Shown piece after piece: positions 10,955-20,497 of a DNA stretch of 64,000 nucleotides. The translations under genes were made by a program, and so were the position numbers. Origin of the DNA: Rhabditoides inermis (Eukaryota > Nematoda > Chromadorea > Rhabditida > Rhabditidae); the NCBI GenBank assembly GCA_963966185.1, contig CAWZYM010000185.1:625001-689000 (forward strand), in the 5' to 3' direction. Below the pieces are notes generated by a model that saw only the letters and a list, made by a program, of their open reading frames with translations, was not told the origin of the DNA and ran no database searches. The number at the start of each line of letters is the position of its first letter. Within the stretch, counting starts at the first letter, position 1.

Positions 10955-11758
10955 ATGAGTCAGCTGCGCGCTCGCAAGTCGGATCGTCGTACGGAATTGA
11001 GTGCGAGGGTCGCTGACCGTTCTGTCTTTCTTTCTGACCGCGCTCGCGTCACTGTTCAGCTACAGAGTGCTCTCGACGATGCGCGTTCGTCTTGTAGTGC
11101 TCTTCACGAGCTTTGGGAAGAGTTAGTTGGACAGGCGGCTACTCTCTCTGATCAAGATCTGTCTGCTCGCGATACGGTAAGTGGCGTCTGTCACCTTCTC
11201 CCGTCATACAGTATTACAGTATGCTCGCGACGCTTTTGCCATACTCGAGGGCCTGTTCAACATGGAAGATGTGAGTGCTATTCTCGTGGCTAGTACTTTT
11301 TCACGCCTCCCTTTTAGTCCGCCCGTGATATCGCGCGCGGTCTCAAAGGGCTCTCCGCGCTGGCTACGCTGCACTTGAAGTCCCTCCGCCGGCTGGACCA
11401 GTCGGATGACGATTTTTGGTCTGAGCATAGGTTGATCGTGGATAGGCTGGAGGAAGTGAATGTGAAATCCCATGCGTTCTCTGCACGCTGCGCAGCTGCT
11501 CGTGAATCTGCGCGTTCCTCTCTTCACCTTGCTCCTGCCATCACCCTCTTCCGTCGCCGTCGCCATTTTGTGAGTGACGCTCATTTTGCCGCTGGGCAGC
11601 GCGATGCCCCTGGCGCCTCCCGCGCTCGCGCGTCCTCTCAGTCTACTCGCCTGCGTCTCTCTATTCCCCCTACTCTCTCTGTGACCTCGGCCTCATCCTC
11701 TCCCAACGCCCCTTCCGATAACACTATGATCGATCTTCTCCGTTCATTCACAAACTAA
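10955..11758 (+). CDS. Element 1 antisense gene P3: coiled-coil protein
   Basis: Three exons, 10955-11176, 11220-11270 and 11318-11758, all phase 0 with GTAAGT/GTGAGT donors, give 237 residues. An acceptor TTTGTTTAG lies just before TTGCCATG, only about 60 bases after the P2 stop, which is operon-like spacing for nematodes. The product is strongly helical (for example LHELWEELVGQAATL and RLIVDRLEEVN) with a Ser/Pro/Arg-rich tail. No homologue recognised. It ends convergently with the minus-strand zinc-knuckle gene. Confidence 0.7.
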
Positions 11759-11763
11759 TAACC

Positions 11764-11769
11764 TTTATT
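11764..11769 (-). terminator. AATAAA poly(A) signal, minus strand
   Basis: A perfect AATAAA on the minus strand, about 270 bases after the zinc-knuckle gene stop and only 6 bases beyond the P3 stop. Convergent transcripts would therefore overlap at their 3' ends. Confidence 0.5.
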
Positions 11770-12039
11770 GCTCGCATTTTTATAACACATTCAACATTGC
11801 CTTCACTTGTTCATTTTATCTGTGCGATATGAATATAATTGTGCTTGCTTCGTGTTGTGGTGTTATTTGGTGGCGATTGGTGTGTTATTGAGTCGCCGTC
11901 GATATATAAGTGGTGGGTGCATGTTGGTCGGTGGGGTAGCTGGAGTGAGGTAGGATGGGATGAGGCTGGCGGTAGGCTGGCTGGCGAGGAGGTGCGGAGG
12001 GAGACTGTGGCGGGCGCGACTGGCATCTGGAGAGGGCTA

Positions 12040-12963
12040 TCAGCGAGTCGGCGTCTCGAGAAGGTCGGCCTCAATCTGGCTGACCCTCTCCTCCAACGCC
12101 TTTTTTTTTCCCTCTCCAGGATCTCCTTGTCGTGCTGCGCACGCTCTACTGCATCCCGCATGGCCTTGAGCGCCTGCTCGGCCTTCTTGGCCTGCAGCTT
12201 GCGCTCGCGTTCTTCCAACTCTTGTTGGCGTTGGAGAGCGGACAGCTTCTCCTATAATTTGTCTATTATTTCTCTCCCAATCGTCGACTTTCGCGCTCTC
12301 TTTCTCATTCTCACCTTGAGCTCAGTTGCTTCTTCCTCGTTGTTCTTGTCCTCGGTCGTGTCCTCCTCATCGTCCCGTTTTCCCGTCATCAAGAACTAAA
12401 TTGAGGGTTATCCTATGCCCGCCCTCTCTCTCTCTCTTTCTGGCTCTCTCTTTTTCCTTCACTTACTTCGATCTGGAGAATCCTTTCCTCCACCAGGCGG
12501 TTGAACTCCTCCTCGCCGACTCCATCCTCCAGGAGGGGGCATACCCTGCCCCAATGGTGACCGCCAGTGGCCATGCACCGCTTGTTCTTGCAACGTCCTT
12601 CTTGGACGGTTTTTTCCGCGCGATTGTGACACGCCCAGGGCTGATGTGCAGGCTCCATGCACAGCAAACAGAAGTCGGAGACGACGGCATACTCCTGGAG
12701 CCTTGGCGTCGGCATGACTGATAGTCTCTTGCAGGAAATTGCCACATGCCCGTTTTTCCTGCATACGGCGCAGTGGGGTCTTAGCTGCTGGGCTGTCGCG
12801 GGGGCTGCAATTCATTTCTTCTCGATTGCTCGACGCTGCCTATTTTACCGTTTCGCCGTCCTCCTTCCACATCCCTTGTCGGGGGGTAGTCGGGTGCTGT
12901 GTTACGGGCGCGGTTTCTCGGGTAGGCACCGTCGTTGCGATGGCTGTGCTTGTGGCTGGACAT
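12040..12963 (-). CDS. Element 1 zinc-knuckle and coiled-coil protein
   Basis: Model: 12963-12849, 12804-12467, 12395-12315 and 12251-12040, about 248 residues. The second junction (donor GTAAGT at 12466) and the third (GTGAGA/TTATAG) are strong and in phase; the first (GTAAAA donor) is weaker. Two perfect CX2CX4HX4C knuckles, C50-C53-H58-C63 and C84-C87-H92-C97, are followed by a variant at 110-127, then an acidic linker and a charged coiled coil. Knuckles like these normally belong to Gag nucleocapsid, so this may be the displaced nucleocapsid part. In the last exon an A9 run at 12101-12109 separates the coiled coil from its natural continuation (KALEERVSQIEAD, stop at 12042-12040) by a -1 shift. 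The unshifted frame runs into low-complexity sequence and stops at 11811. Confidence 0.65.
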
Positions 12964-13507
12964 AGTCGATTGGGATCAGTTACGGTCCTGCAATGCGCGA
13001 TTTATCTCTCGCAACCTTTGGTAATGACGTAATACGATATCGCGTTTGATCGGTTAGTCGCGTTTGTTATGGTTAGCTTATACCGCGAGTCGTATAGATG
13101 GAGGGAGAGAGAGAGAGAGAGAGAGGGGTCAATGACCCCTTATTGGGTCTGGGAGAGATGGTCGGGGGAGATGCCCGGGGCAGGTGCCTCCGGCGCGGCG
13201 TCTTTGGGAATGAATGCCGTTGGGGGTGGGCGGGAAGATACGCTGCGCGTGCGTCCTTCTCCTGTCATCCATCATTCATTATGGCTCCGCGTGTTATCTT
13301 ATCCTCTTTCGTTTTCTCTTTTTGGTTATGAGATCAAGGTTATTAACCGTATTACTGGTATGGTTTACCGTATTCTCTAGGTTACCCGCCCTCCCATGCT
13401 CACTGGCAAATTGAACCCGTATCAATGACTATGGAATTGTATAGACAGTTTATACATATTATACACATTATATACATTATATACAATTTGTACACCACAT
13501 TCGATAA
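12964..13507. other. Spacer between env and the zinc-knuckle gene
   Basis: Noncoding by inspection. It holds a short GA run at about 13098-13122 and an AT-rich stretch with repeated ATACATTATA words near 13450-13490. Confidence 0.5.
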
Positions 13508-16500
13508 CTAGTAGGTTTCATTTGGGTTTGGGTGGGCGATTCCTGTTGGCAGCATCGCGAATTGTACTTGTGGCTGCTGCCTGTTGAGGCATTGCATGCA
13601 GTTTAGCTGCCATATTGTGGGCGAGAATAGCACGATGAGGAAGATAATTATTGCTATTGCGAGGATAATCGGTAGCCACTCGTCCATCGCTCTCAGAAAC
13701 CTGATAGTCTTTTCGACTGTTTCGCACAGCTGGTCCCATATCCCGATAGTTTCTGGAGCGATGTACGTTGTGCCCTTGGCTGTGTTTGCCATTGGTATGC
13801 TGCCCTCAATGTAGTCTAGCTCACCGGTTGTTGCGATTGCGATCGATTTCCCTCCGCAATGCACAGTACACGACTCTTTGACCTCGCGCTCTTCGAAATA
13901 GCGTCTGATCTTAGTCACGTGACCGGTTTTGTCACATTGAATTGTGTCTACAAAATTGTCCGTACATTGTATCTGGGCGGCTCCCGGTACTTCCGAATGA
14001 CATCTTAGTTTGAATTTTGCCCCTTTGAGGCAGTTGAAGCATCCGGTTATGGGGGACACGTCACTCACCCGGCAGGGAGTGTCGTATTGGGAATATGACA
14101 GGTTTAGTCGTTCTTGGATGTTGAATTGAATGTGCAGCGCGTCGCGTGTTGTAATCAATTGCGGCTTCACTTGCGACGTTACCTTCAATTCAAACCCTTC
14201 GCCTATGGTTGGCAACATGTTGTTTGGATCACGGAGGAGCGAGTAGTAGTCGGTATCTGGGCATCGGCATAAAGCATTGTCGTCTGCGAAATCGCACCTG
14301 CATCGATCTATAAACGTGCAGTGAGTTGCGTTAGAGCATCGCAGAACTGGATCCGCTTCTTCTTGTCGGATGTGTGCGATTTCTTTGTTTATGCGCAGAA
14401 ATTTGTCTAGTTTAACTCGTGGTGAGTCGAAGTGAATCAATTTCATTGTCGATCCGTTGTATACCTTTTTGTTTATACTCGTGGCCATGCTATCGACAAG
14501 CTTCACTGTCTCAATCGTCTTTTCTCCGTGGGGTGGGACCGTTGTTACTTCTAGTGAAACTTCAGGCACCCAATAGTTGCACTCGATAATTTCCACTAAA
14601 TCGTATGTCGTTGGCTTAGCGTATACTCTGTAGTATAGGCAGCTGCTTGACAGTGTGAGACACTTGCACAGGAGGAATCCGCATTTGTTTGTACAGTATG
14701 TTGCCCCGCTGTACTTGTTCGCTTCGCTAAACTCGCTAATGATTGTGTCCTGATCGATGTCGTTGCATTTGCCTCCGGTACACAATCCGCTCCCCGCACA
14801 TCTTCTAATCGACTCAGTTTTTGTCGTTATGTTTCTGGTGTACAGAGTGCGAGAGGCTCCACAGGTCCATGTCACGTCTTTCAAGTGAATCATCGTCTTT
14901 TGCATTTTCTTACCGGGGTATTCAATGTTTATGCACACTGTTCGATCGATACTCGTAAAGAACATGTTGATTGACGTTTGGGTTGAGCATGAGTCCCGTG
15001 AGCACGTTATGGCCTCGGTCGTAATTGGGGTCGTCTTATCGCATGTCTCGGCGGTACATGCTGTGATAAAGCTTACTGCTATCGCGATCTGGGTGAGGGT
15101 CGAGAGTGACATGGACAGTGGGCGTTTAGAGTACCTCACTGATCGGTCGCTTCGTATGATGCACGTTGGTTGCTGCACGTTGAATGGGATTGGGGTGTAT
15201 CTGCTGATTCCGCTCATGTCGTCTGACTCTCTCCTTTCAACGTCAACCTGCGTCTCTTCTACCCTCTCGTCTAGCATGTTTTCGGTTGTTTCCTCTTCTT
15301 CGGCTGGTCGGGGAATGTCCTTTTTCTTCCTCCGCACGCAGCACGCAGCGGTTCTTGCGCAACATCCAGCAGATCGTCTGCACATTGTCCTATCCCTCCA
15401 TGCCTTCTTTATGCGTTGCCTGCAGCGAATCAGTAGCGCCAGAAGCGTACCGGGGATTATTGTGATGAGCGCGAGGAACAGTATCGCCTTCTTTTTGTGG
15501 CAGTGAGGGTTGACTAGGGTTTGGTACATGCATATGGTACAGTGGTTTACGCTGCATAGGTCGATTCCTGGACATGTGTGCTTGATTACCTCGTTTCTTT
15601 TGCCGTTGTATTTTCTCCAAGTCACCAAGAAAGGGTGCACAATGACGTGTGCGTCCACAGGGATAGTTATTCCTTCTAACTCATCGATTGCTGCGCGCAC
15701 TTCATCATTGCAAGCCTTCTCGTCCTCGTCTATGCAAACCCTGTATTTTGTGTATTCATCGGTCTTTGCGTGATCGAATAGTTGTACGCCCTCATCTGTG
15801 CACTGTATTGATCCCGAGTATGCTGGTTCGATAATCAGGAAGTGCTCTTGTGGGTGGATCACGGATCCATTCTCGTAATGATTTCCGATATAGACGCGCG
15901 TGCTTTCATTTTTTCCCGTGGATGCCTCTAACTTATCTTCGTTTGTTTCAGTCATGCCGTCCATTTCGGGTTCGGAGTCGTCATCTGCTCCGGAGAACAG
16001 CCGCTTCATCTCCTCGTCCACATAGGTGGGTTCTTCATACTCTAACTCGATTTCTTGTTGCTCGGCGAGATCTTCTATCTCCTCTCGCGTCATTTCACTT
16101 AGCTCGAGCTTTTCTTCGCTGTTCAATTCATGTGACTGAGTTAGCTTCTCCACCACGCTACCGATGGTGATGTTCAACACTTCGTTTGTTATCATTCCCA
16201 TCGCTTCCTGCCCTGCCGTTTTTATAGTCGATGAAACTGCGCTTTTCAGGGATTCGCTCGCTGCCTGCTTGGCCATCTTCCTGAGTTTCTGGATCTTCAT
16301 CTCCTTTTCCGTTGAGACCGTAGTCTGTGCCTGTTCATTATTTGTTGGTTTTTTCACTGTTCCCTTCTTCCTACCTCGGCTACGTGCTCTCGAGCGTCCA
16401 GGCCCCATGGGTGCTCGTGCCCTCGGTTGCCGTTTCATGCTACTAATCTCACGCTCTGCCTTTTTCAGCCCCTCCCGTATCGCGGTTGCGATGCGTTCGT

Positions 16501-16738
16501 CCGTGATCAGCGCCGGCCTCGCTGTCACCTTCCCCGATCTGCCTGCGCTCTGCGTCGTCGTCCTCGCTGACGCCTGGGATTTCCAGGTTCGCCCTTTGGA
16601 TAGAGTCGTTGCAGATGTGGTTATTTTGGCTTTTGTCGTTGGGCTTGGGGTTGTTACACTCGTGTACTTACGGGTAGTCTCTGTCAGTGTTGTAGACTTG
16701 ATCGTAGTAGACGTTTTCCGAGTGTAGATCGTTCCCAC
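13508..16738 (-). CDS. Element 1 envelope-like glycoprotein ORF (phlebovirus G2-like)
   Basis: One uninterrupted ORF of 1,076 residues. Residues 1-230 are Thr-, then Arg/Lys-rich and helical (RSRARSRGRKKG), unlike an ectodomain. A Cys-containing domain then precedes a first membrane segment near 417-440. A basic, Cys-rich linker leads to an internal signal-like segment near 545-560 (QIAIAVSFITACTA). A large Cys-rich ectodomain follows with CGFLLCKC near 680, resembling the fusion-loop region of phlebovirus G2. A last membrane segment lies near 1017-1045, with a short tail. The two-part layout with an internal signal matches a Gn/Gc-like precursor. The start overlaps the gag end by 71 bases in another frame. 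An intact frame suggests the gene is young and possibly functional. Confidence 0.8.
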   Translation of the reverse strand: MGTIYTRKTSTTIKSTTLTETTRKYTSVTTPSPTTKAKITTSATTLSKGRTWKSQASARTTTQSAGRSGKVTARPALITDERIATAIREGLKKAEREISSMKRQPRARAPMGPGRSRARSRGRKKGTVKKPTNNEQAQTTVSTEKEMKIQKLRKMAKQAASESLKSAVSSTIKTAGQEAMGMITNEVLNITIGSVVEKLTQSHELNSEEKLELSEMTREEIEDLAEQQEIELEYEEPTYVDEEMKRLFSGADDDSEPEMDGMTETNEDKLEASTGKNESTRVYIGNHYENGSVIHPQEHFLIIEPAYSGSIQCTDEGVQLFDHAKTDEYTKYRVCIDEDEKACNDEVRAAIDELEGITIPVDAHVIVHPFLVTWRKYNGKRNEVIKHTCPGIDLCSVNHCTICMYQTLVNPHCHKKKAILFLALITIIPGTLLALLIRCRQRIKKAWRDRTMCRRSAGCCARTAACCVRRKKKDIPRPAEEEETTENMLDERVEETQVDVERRESDDMSGISRYTPIPFNVQQPTCIIRSDRSVRYSKRPLSMSLSTLTQIAIAVSFITACTAETCDKTTPITTEAITCSRDSCSTQTSINMFFTSIDRTVCINIEYPGKKMQKTMIHLKDVTWTCGASRTLYTRNITTKTESIRRCAGSGLCTGGKCNDIDQDTIISEFSEANKYSGATYCTNKCGFLLCKCLTLSSSCLYYRVYAKPTTYDLVEIIECNYWVPEVSLEVTTVPPHGEKTIETVKLVDSMATSINKKVYNGSTMKLIHFDSPRVKLDKFLRINKEIAHIRQEEADPVLRCSNATHCTFIDRCRCDFADDNALCRCPDTDYYSLLRDPNNMLPTIGEGFELKVTSQVKPQLITTRDALHIQFNIQERLNLSYSQYDTPCRVSDVSPITGCFNCLKGAKFKLRCHSEVPGAAQIQCTDNFVDTIQCDKTGHVTKIRRYFEEREVKESCTVHCGGKSIAIATTGELDYIEGSIPMANTAKGTTYIAPETIGIWDQLCETVEKTIRFLRAMDEWLPIILAIAIIIFLIVLFSPTIWQLNCMQCLNRQQPQVQFAMLPTGIAHPNPNETY
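16666..16671 (-). promoter_or_regulatory. Splice donor GTAAGT spanning the gag stop codon
   Basis: The gag frame ends CCG TAA inside CC|GTAAGTAC. This is the best donor in the gag-env overlap and could make a gag-derived spliced mRNA or mark the scar of a lost pol exon. Confidence 0.6.
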
Positions 16739-18929
16739 GGACCCTTGTGAGTTCCATGAGCTGCACCATGATCGCTTTGATCGTGTTGTATGTCGCTTTC
16801 ACTGAGGCGTAGTGATCGCTGGCGGGCTGGGTGGCCCTGAACTCGTCCCAGAGGGATTTGATCAATTTTGTCTCGCTCCCGTACGCTCTCTTCAAGGCTG
16901 TCATGGCTGGCTTGTAATTCTCCGCGCTCATTCCGAAGTGGTTGATCACTCCAGCCGCCTCTCTCTTGCAACACTGCTTGAGCTTCGTGAGTTTCACTAT
17001 ATCGCTTTGGCCCTCCATCAGTGCCGTGAAGGTCTGGTAGAACAGTTTCCACTGCTTGACCGACCCATCAAACTCAGGCATGTCGATGATGTTGGATAGA
17101 GCCATGGTAGTGAAAATTCGGGGGTCGATCGATCGGTTTCGCCTCTCTCGGGACTTGGCTCTCCTCCTCTCTCTCTTTTCTTTCTTTTTCTCCCTCTTCT
17201 TGTTTTTTGCCTTCCTCCTTCCCTTATTCTTTTCAGATGCCGACTGGCTCGTCGTCGAGGAGGTCGAGGTCGATGTGGTTGATGAGGAGGAGGACGAGTC
17301 GGATGAGGAGTCGGAGTCCGAGGATTCGTCGGATGAAGTGGAGGAGGACGACGAGTCGGAGGTGCTGGTGGATGAGGACGACGGTGAGCGCTTGTTTCTC
17401 TTCTTCCTTTTGTCCTTCTTCCCCTTTTTTGCCTCTTTCCTCTGTTTCTTTTTGTTCTTCCTCTCTTTCTTTTTCTTGTCCGAATCTGTCTCGCTCTCGG
17501 AGTCTGAGCTGGAATCAATTTCTTTTTTCTTTGTCCGCTCTTTTTTCTTCGACTTCTCCGCCTTTTCTTTTCCGTAAGTTTTCACTTCCGGTAGGGGCCA
17601 GTTATTGTTGTCTTCTTCTCCCGCGATCGAAGCGCTCCTACTTGTTTGTTTCAGGCGCTCGAATCTTCTCTGGAAGTCGCGGAACTCGTCGTCGCTGGCC
17701 AACCTCGCCGTCTGCCTCGCTGCCATCCCCTCGTAGTACGGTTTTGCCCAGTTTTCATCGAATGAGCTCGTAATTACCTGGTTCGGATTTGCTGGTGTGT
17801 CAGCGATTCCCGTTTTGAACGTTTGATAACTCTCGTTTGTCTCATTTTTCCATGTCACGCCCTTTTTGTCCCCATCCAGACAGCAATCGATTACCAGGTT
17901 AAAAGCTTTTTGCACGGGATTTGTTGGGGAATTGAATTTGGCGATGGGGAGGGCGGACTTGGGTGTGATGAACTGGTCGTTTCCGGGGGTGTGTTCGATT
18001 TTTCCCTGAAAAATCGGTTGGTGATGTGCCGGGCTTCTCTCGCTTTCCATTCTCTCGACTATTTCACTTATCTCGGTATTTGGATGCGCGGCAGGTGTGA
18101 CTTGCTTTCCTGCGCTGCTCGGTGAGTCCGGCTTGGATCTCACGGGCGGCTCAGGCGCAGACGATTCGACGGTCGAGTTTGTCTTGAACGCAATCTGAAA
18201 TTCGTCGTTCGGTTGGCTTTCGTCACCCTTTTCCCTCTTGCACTCACCTTCCTCTTCTGTCCTTTTTTCAGCAGCGGCGATTTCCTCCTCGAGAGACTCG
18301 CGGTCCGACACCTCTCCCTCGGGGAAGTGTCGAATACTGAAATCGAGGATTCTTGCAGCGTTTTGGTTATGTTTTTTCAACTCAGCGAGAATGCCAGATT
18401 TCTGGCGTGCGAGTGCCTTCCTCGCCCTTCTCATGCTGGTGCTCATTTGTAGATAGAACTCGCGAAGGGTTGGAGCGGCGTCTGAGTCGCCGAGAGTAGA
18501 CTTCAGCATTTCCTCTTGCTTCTCAAAGTACGCCGCCTCGGCTTCGAACTGCCTACGGTCTTGCTTCTGAATCTCCTTCATCAAGTCGGCCGCTTGATTC
18601 CAGTCCTCTTCATTCTTTATCGGGATGAAGGGTGTGGCCGTGTCGGCGACCTTCAGAGAGAGACGACGCTGGATGTCCGCTTTCTCCGCCAGCTCCGCGG
18701 CGGCTGGATACTGTTCCTTCCAGGTTTCGATGAGGAGAGCGATCTGGCTCTCGACTATCTCAGCCTGGGTCTCCCCCTTCTCGGCAATCTCCGCCAGCTG
18801 TTCGGGGGAGAACAGTTCCTTCGGGACTCTCAATCCGCTATCCCCAATAATCTCCCCTTGGTAGATCTTGTACACTGCGCCCTTTTGAGTGGGCGGCGCG
18901 CCTTTCCCGTCAGGGTCACTCGGGTTCAT
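16668..18929 (-). CDS. Element 1 Gag, BEL/Pao type, ends at a splice donor
   Basis: 753 residues. The N-terminal 250 residues are helical and charged; the middle is acidic. Next comes a long Lys/Ser low-complexity tract, and the C-terminus resembles the start of the DUF1759 gag region of Pao elements (MPEFDGSVKQWKLFYQTF, then LKQCC and SLWDEF). The usual continuation (rest of DUF1759, knuckles, protease, polymerase) is missing. The stop codon TAA is embedded in a perfect GTAAGT donor (16671-16666), so a spliced RNA would skip the stop. The start ATG follows about 1.6 kb of leader. The frame is intact. Confidence 0.8.
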   Translation of the reverse strand: MNPSDPDGKGAPPTQKGAVYKIYQGEIIGDSGLRVPKELFSPEQLAEIAEKGETQAEIVESQIALLIETWKEQYPAAAELAEKADIQRRLSLKVADTATPFIPIKNEEDWNQAADLMKEIQKQDRRQFEAEAAYFEKQEEMLKSTLGDSDAAPTLREFYLQMSTSMRRARKALARQKSGILAELKKHNQNAARILDFSIRHFPEGEVSDRESLEEEIAAAEKRTEEEGECKREKGDESQPNDEFQIAFKTNSTVESSAPEPPVRSKPDSPSSAGKQVTPAAHPNTEISEIVERMESERSPAHHQPIFQGKIEHTPGNDQFITPKSALPIAKFNSPTNPVQKAFNLVIDCCLDGDKKGVTWKNETNESYQTFKTGIADTPANPNQVITSSFDENWAKPYYEGMAARQTARLASDDEFRDFQRRFERLKQTSRSASIAGEEDNNNWPLPEVKTYGKEKAEKSKKKERTKKKEIDSSSDSESETDSDKKKKERKNKKKQRKEAKKGKKDKRKKRNKRSPSSSSTSTSDSSSSSTSSDESSDSDSSSDSSSSSSTTSTSTSSTTSQSASEKNKGRRKAKNKKREKKKEKRERRRAKSRERRNRSIDPRIFTTMALSNIIDMPEFDGSVKQWKLFYQTFTALMEGQSDIVKLTKLKQCCKREAAGVINHFGMSAENYKPAMTALKRAYGSETKLIKSLWDEFRATQPASDHYASVKATYNTIKAIMVQLMELTRVRGNDLHSENVYYDQVYNTDRDYP

Positions 18930-19187
18930 CGCGTGACTATCGCGTGACGGGTGCGGACTTGGCAGTTGCGTAGGATGGGCTGCCAGATGATCTGGTCTTA
19001 CTGCTTGGGGATGGGCGGTGTACGACGTGCTGTCCGCTTGGGTACGAGCTTCTCTCAGGTTGTGCCTGATCGATCGTCGGGGGCTCGGATCAGGTGGGTA
19101 TGCCGCTGGCAGAGGTTCTGCTCAGACGTGCACCTTGATCGGTGAAGCTGGTTCGCTTGCCGAGCCGAGAGTGCTTGCGGCAATCGG

Positions 19188-19466
19188 AACTTTGTCCGTG
19201 TCAGCCGGAACTGTGTCCGTGACAAGCGGAACTATGTCCGGGGAGATCGGACCGTGTCCTTGTAGGTCGGACTATGTCCGGGTAGATCGGACCGTGTCCG
19301 TGTAGATCGGACTATGTCCGGGTAGATCGGACGGTGTCCGTGTAGATGGGACTATGTCCGGGTAGATCGGACCGTGTCCGTGTAGATCGGACTGTGTCCG
19401 GGGAGATCGGACTGTGTCCGGGAAGATCGGACTATGTCCGGGGAGATCGGACCGTGTCCGGGAAGA
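19188..19466. repeat. 20-bp minisatellite in the element 1 leader
   Basis: About 14 copies of a 20-base unit with the pattern GATCGGAC-TNTGTCCG followed by GTGTA, GGGTA, GGGGA or GGGAA. Adjacent variants alternate (ACCGTGTCCGTG, then ACTATGTCCGGG), so the higher-order unit is about 40 bp. GGAC and GTCC give each unit pairing potential. Confidence 0.85.
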
Positions 19467-20480
19467 GGCTGCTGCCCGGCAGGGATTCTGCACGGGTGCG
19501 TGGCCTGGTGTGAGAGACGGGAAGGCGTCCCGTTCACCTGTCTGTCCGTCACGCGACTTCGAGACTAGGTGTTAGCGCTCTCGTGCTTTGATGTTACTGT
19601 TATGTGAGGACAGCTGGTTTGCTATTCCAAGCTGGCCGTGTGTTGCTTAGGCTCCCCTTTCGGTGAAGCTTTCAGCAGGCGATGTGCCGTTCTCTGTTTT
19701 ACGAGAGAAGCGGGTGGAGTGGGCTTGGGTGCGTTTTACTACAAGTGCTCGCGGTGATGTGCAAACACGGGTGGTATCACGGGTTACGGTACGCACAGCT
19801 AGGTGTTACTGTAGTGCTCGAGGAAGCTCTACTGTGTGCTGGTGATAACGAAATCTGTGTACCTCTGATGTAGTTGACGCAGGGGATCGGTAGTAGACGC
19901 TGTACGAAGTAGATGCAACGACGTGTAGTCGCGGCAGTCAGACTGGGAATGAGCTGTCTCTTCACCGCGAGTGACCTTATTCTCCCAATAGGATCAGGTT
20001 ATTCATGCGGGCCCGCAGTTTATCTCTCGCCGCGATCATCTGTTAGGAAGGGAGATTCTCTAGAAAGGGGACCTGTTGTTGATGTGTTATGTTCGTGCGC
20101 ATCGAATTATTGACATCCGGTTTCTCCCATCTAGTGCGATCTGGCCTTGTGCGGCTAGATCTAACTATTAGTATACACACCTGTGAGGCTGACACAATAT
20201 ACAAGAGAGCACTGTGAAGTTACCTGTGTGGGTGTATACAAATGTTATCGACGAATCTATACCATAAGTGAACGTTACTCGGTGAGACCTTTCTGATATC
20301 AGACGTCACGCGTGGTTACGTGAGCGGAATCCAATCACTCGGCTGTTAGTGCATCCCTCCACTCCTGGGTTATTCACCGTGCCTTGACTACGCTTGCGCG
20401 TAACGGGTGAGATTTGTTAGATACATTCACACAAATTAGAATTAGACTGAGGTGGTTCAGTGAGTCCGTGTTCGTTTCTA

Positions 20481-20497
20481 AAACGGTTAATGCACCA
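20481..20497 (-). promoter_or_regulatory. tRNA primer-binding site of element 1
   Basis: On the minus strand TGGTGCATTAACCG follows the 5' LTR end without a gap. TGG is the complement of a tRNA 3' CCA, and this fixes the element's orientation. The tRNA species was not identified. Confidence 0.75.

Larger units (their letters stand above)
18930..20497 (-). other. Element 1 leader between 5' LTR and gag
   Basis: About 1.57 kb with no supported ORF. It contains the primer site at its start and a 20-bp minisatellite at 19188-19466. It probably holds the packaging signal. Confidence 0.6.

Noticed and set aside
17056..17773. Plus-strand ORFs opposite gag
   Set aside because: Mirror frames of the Ser/Lys low-complexity part of gag.
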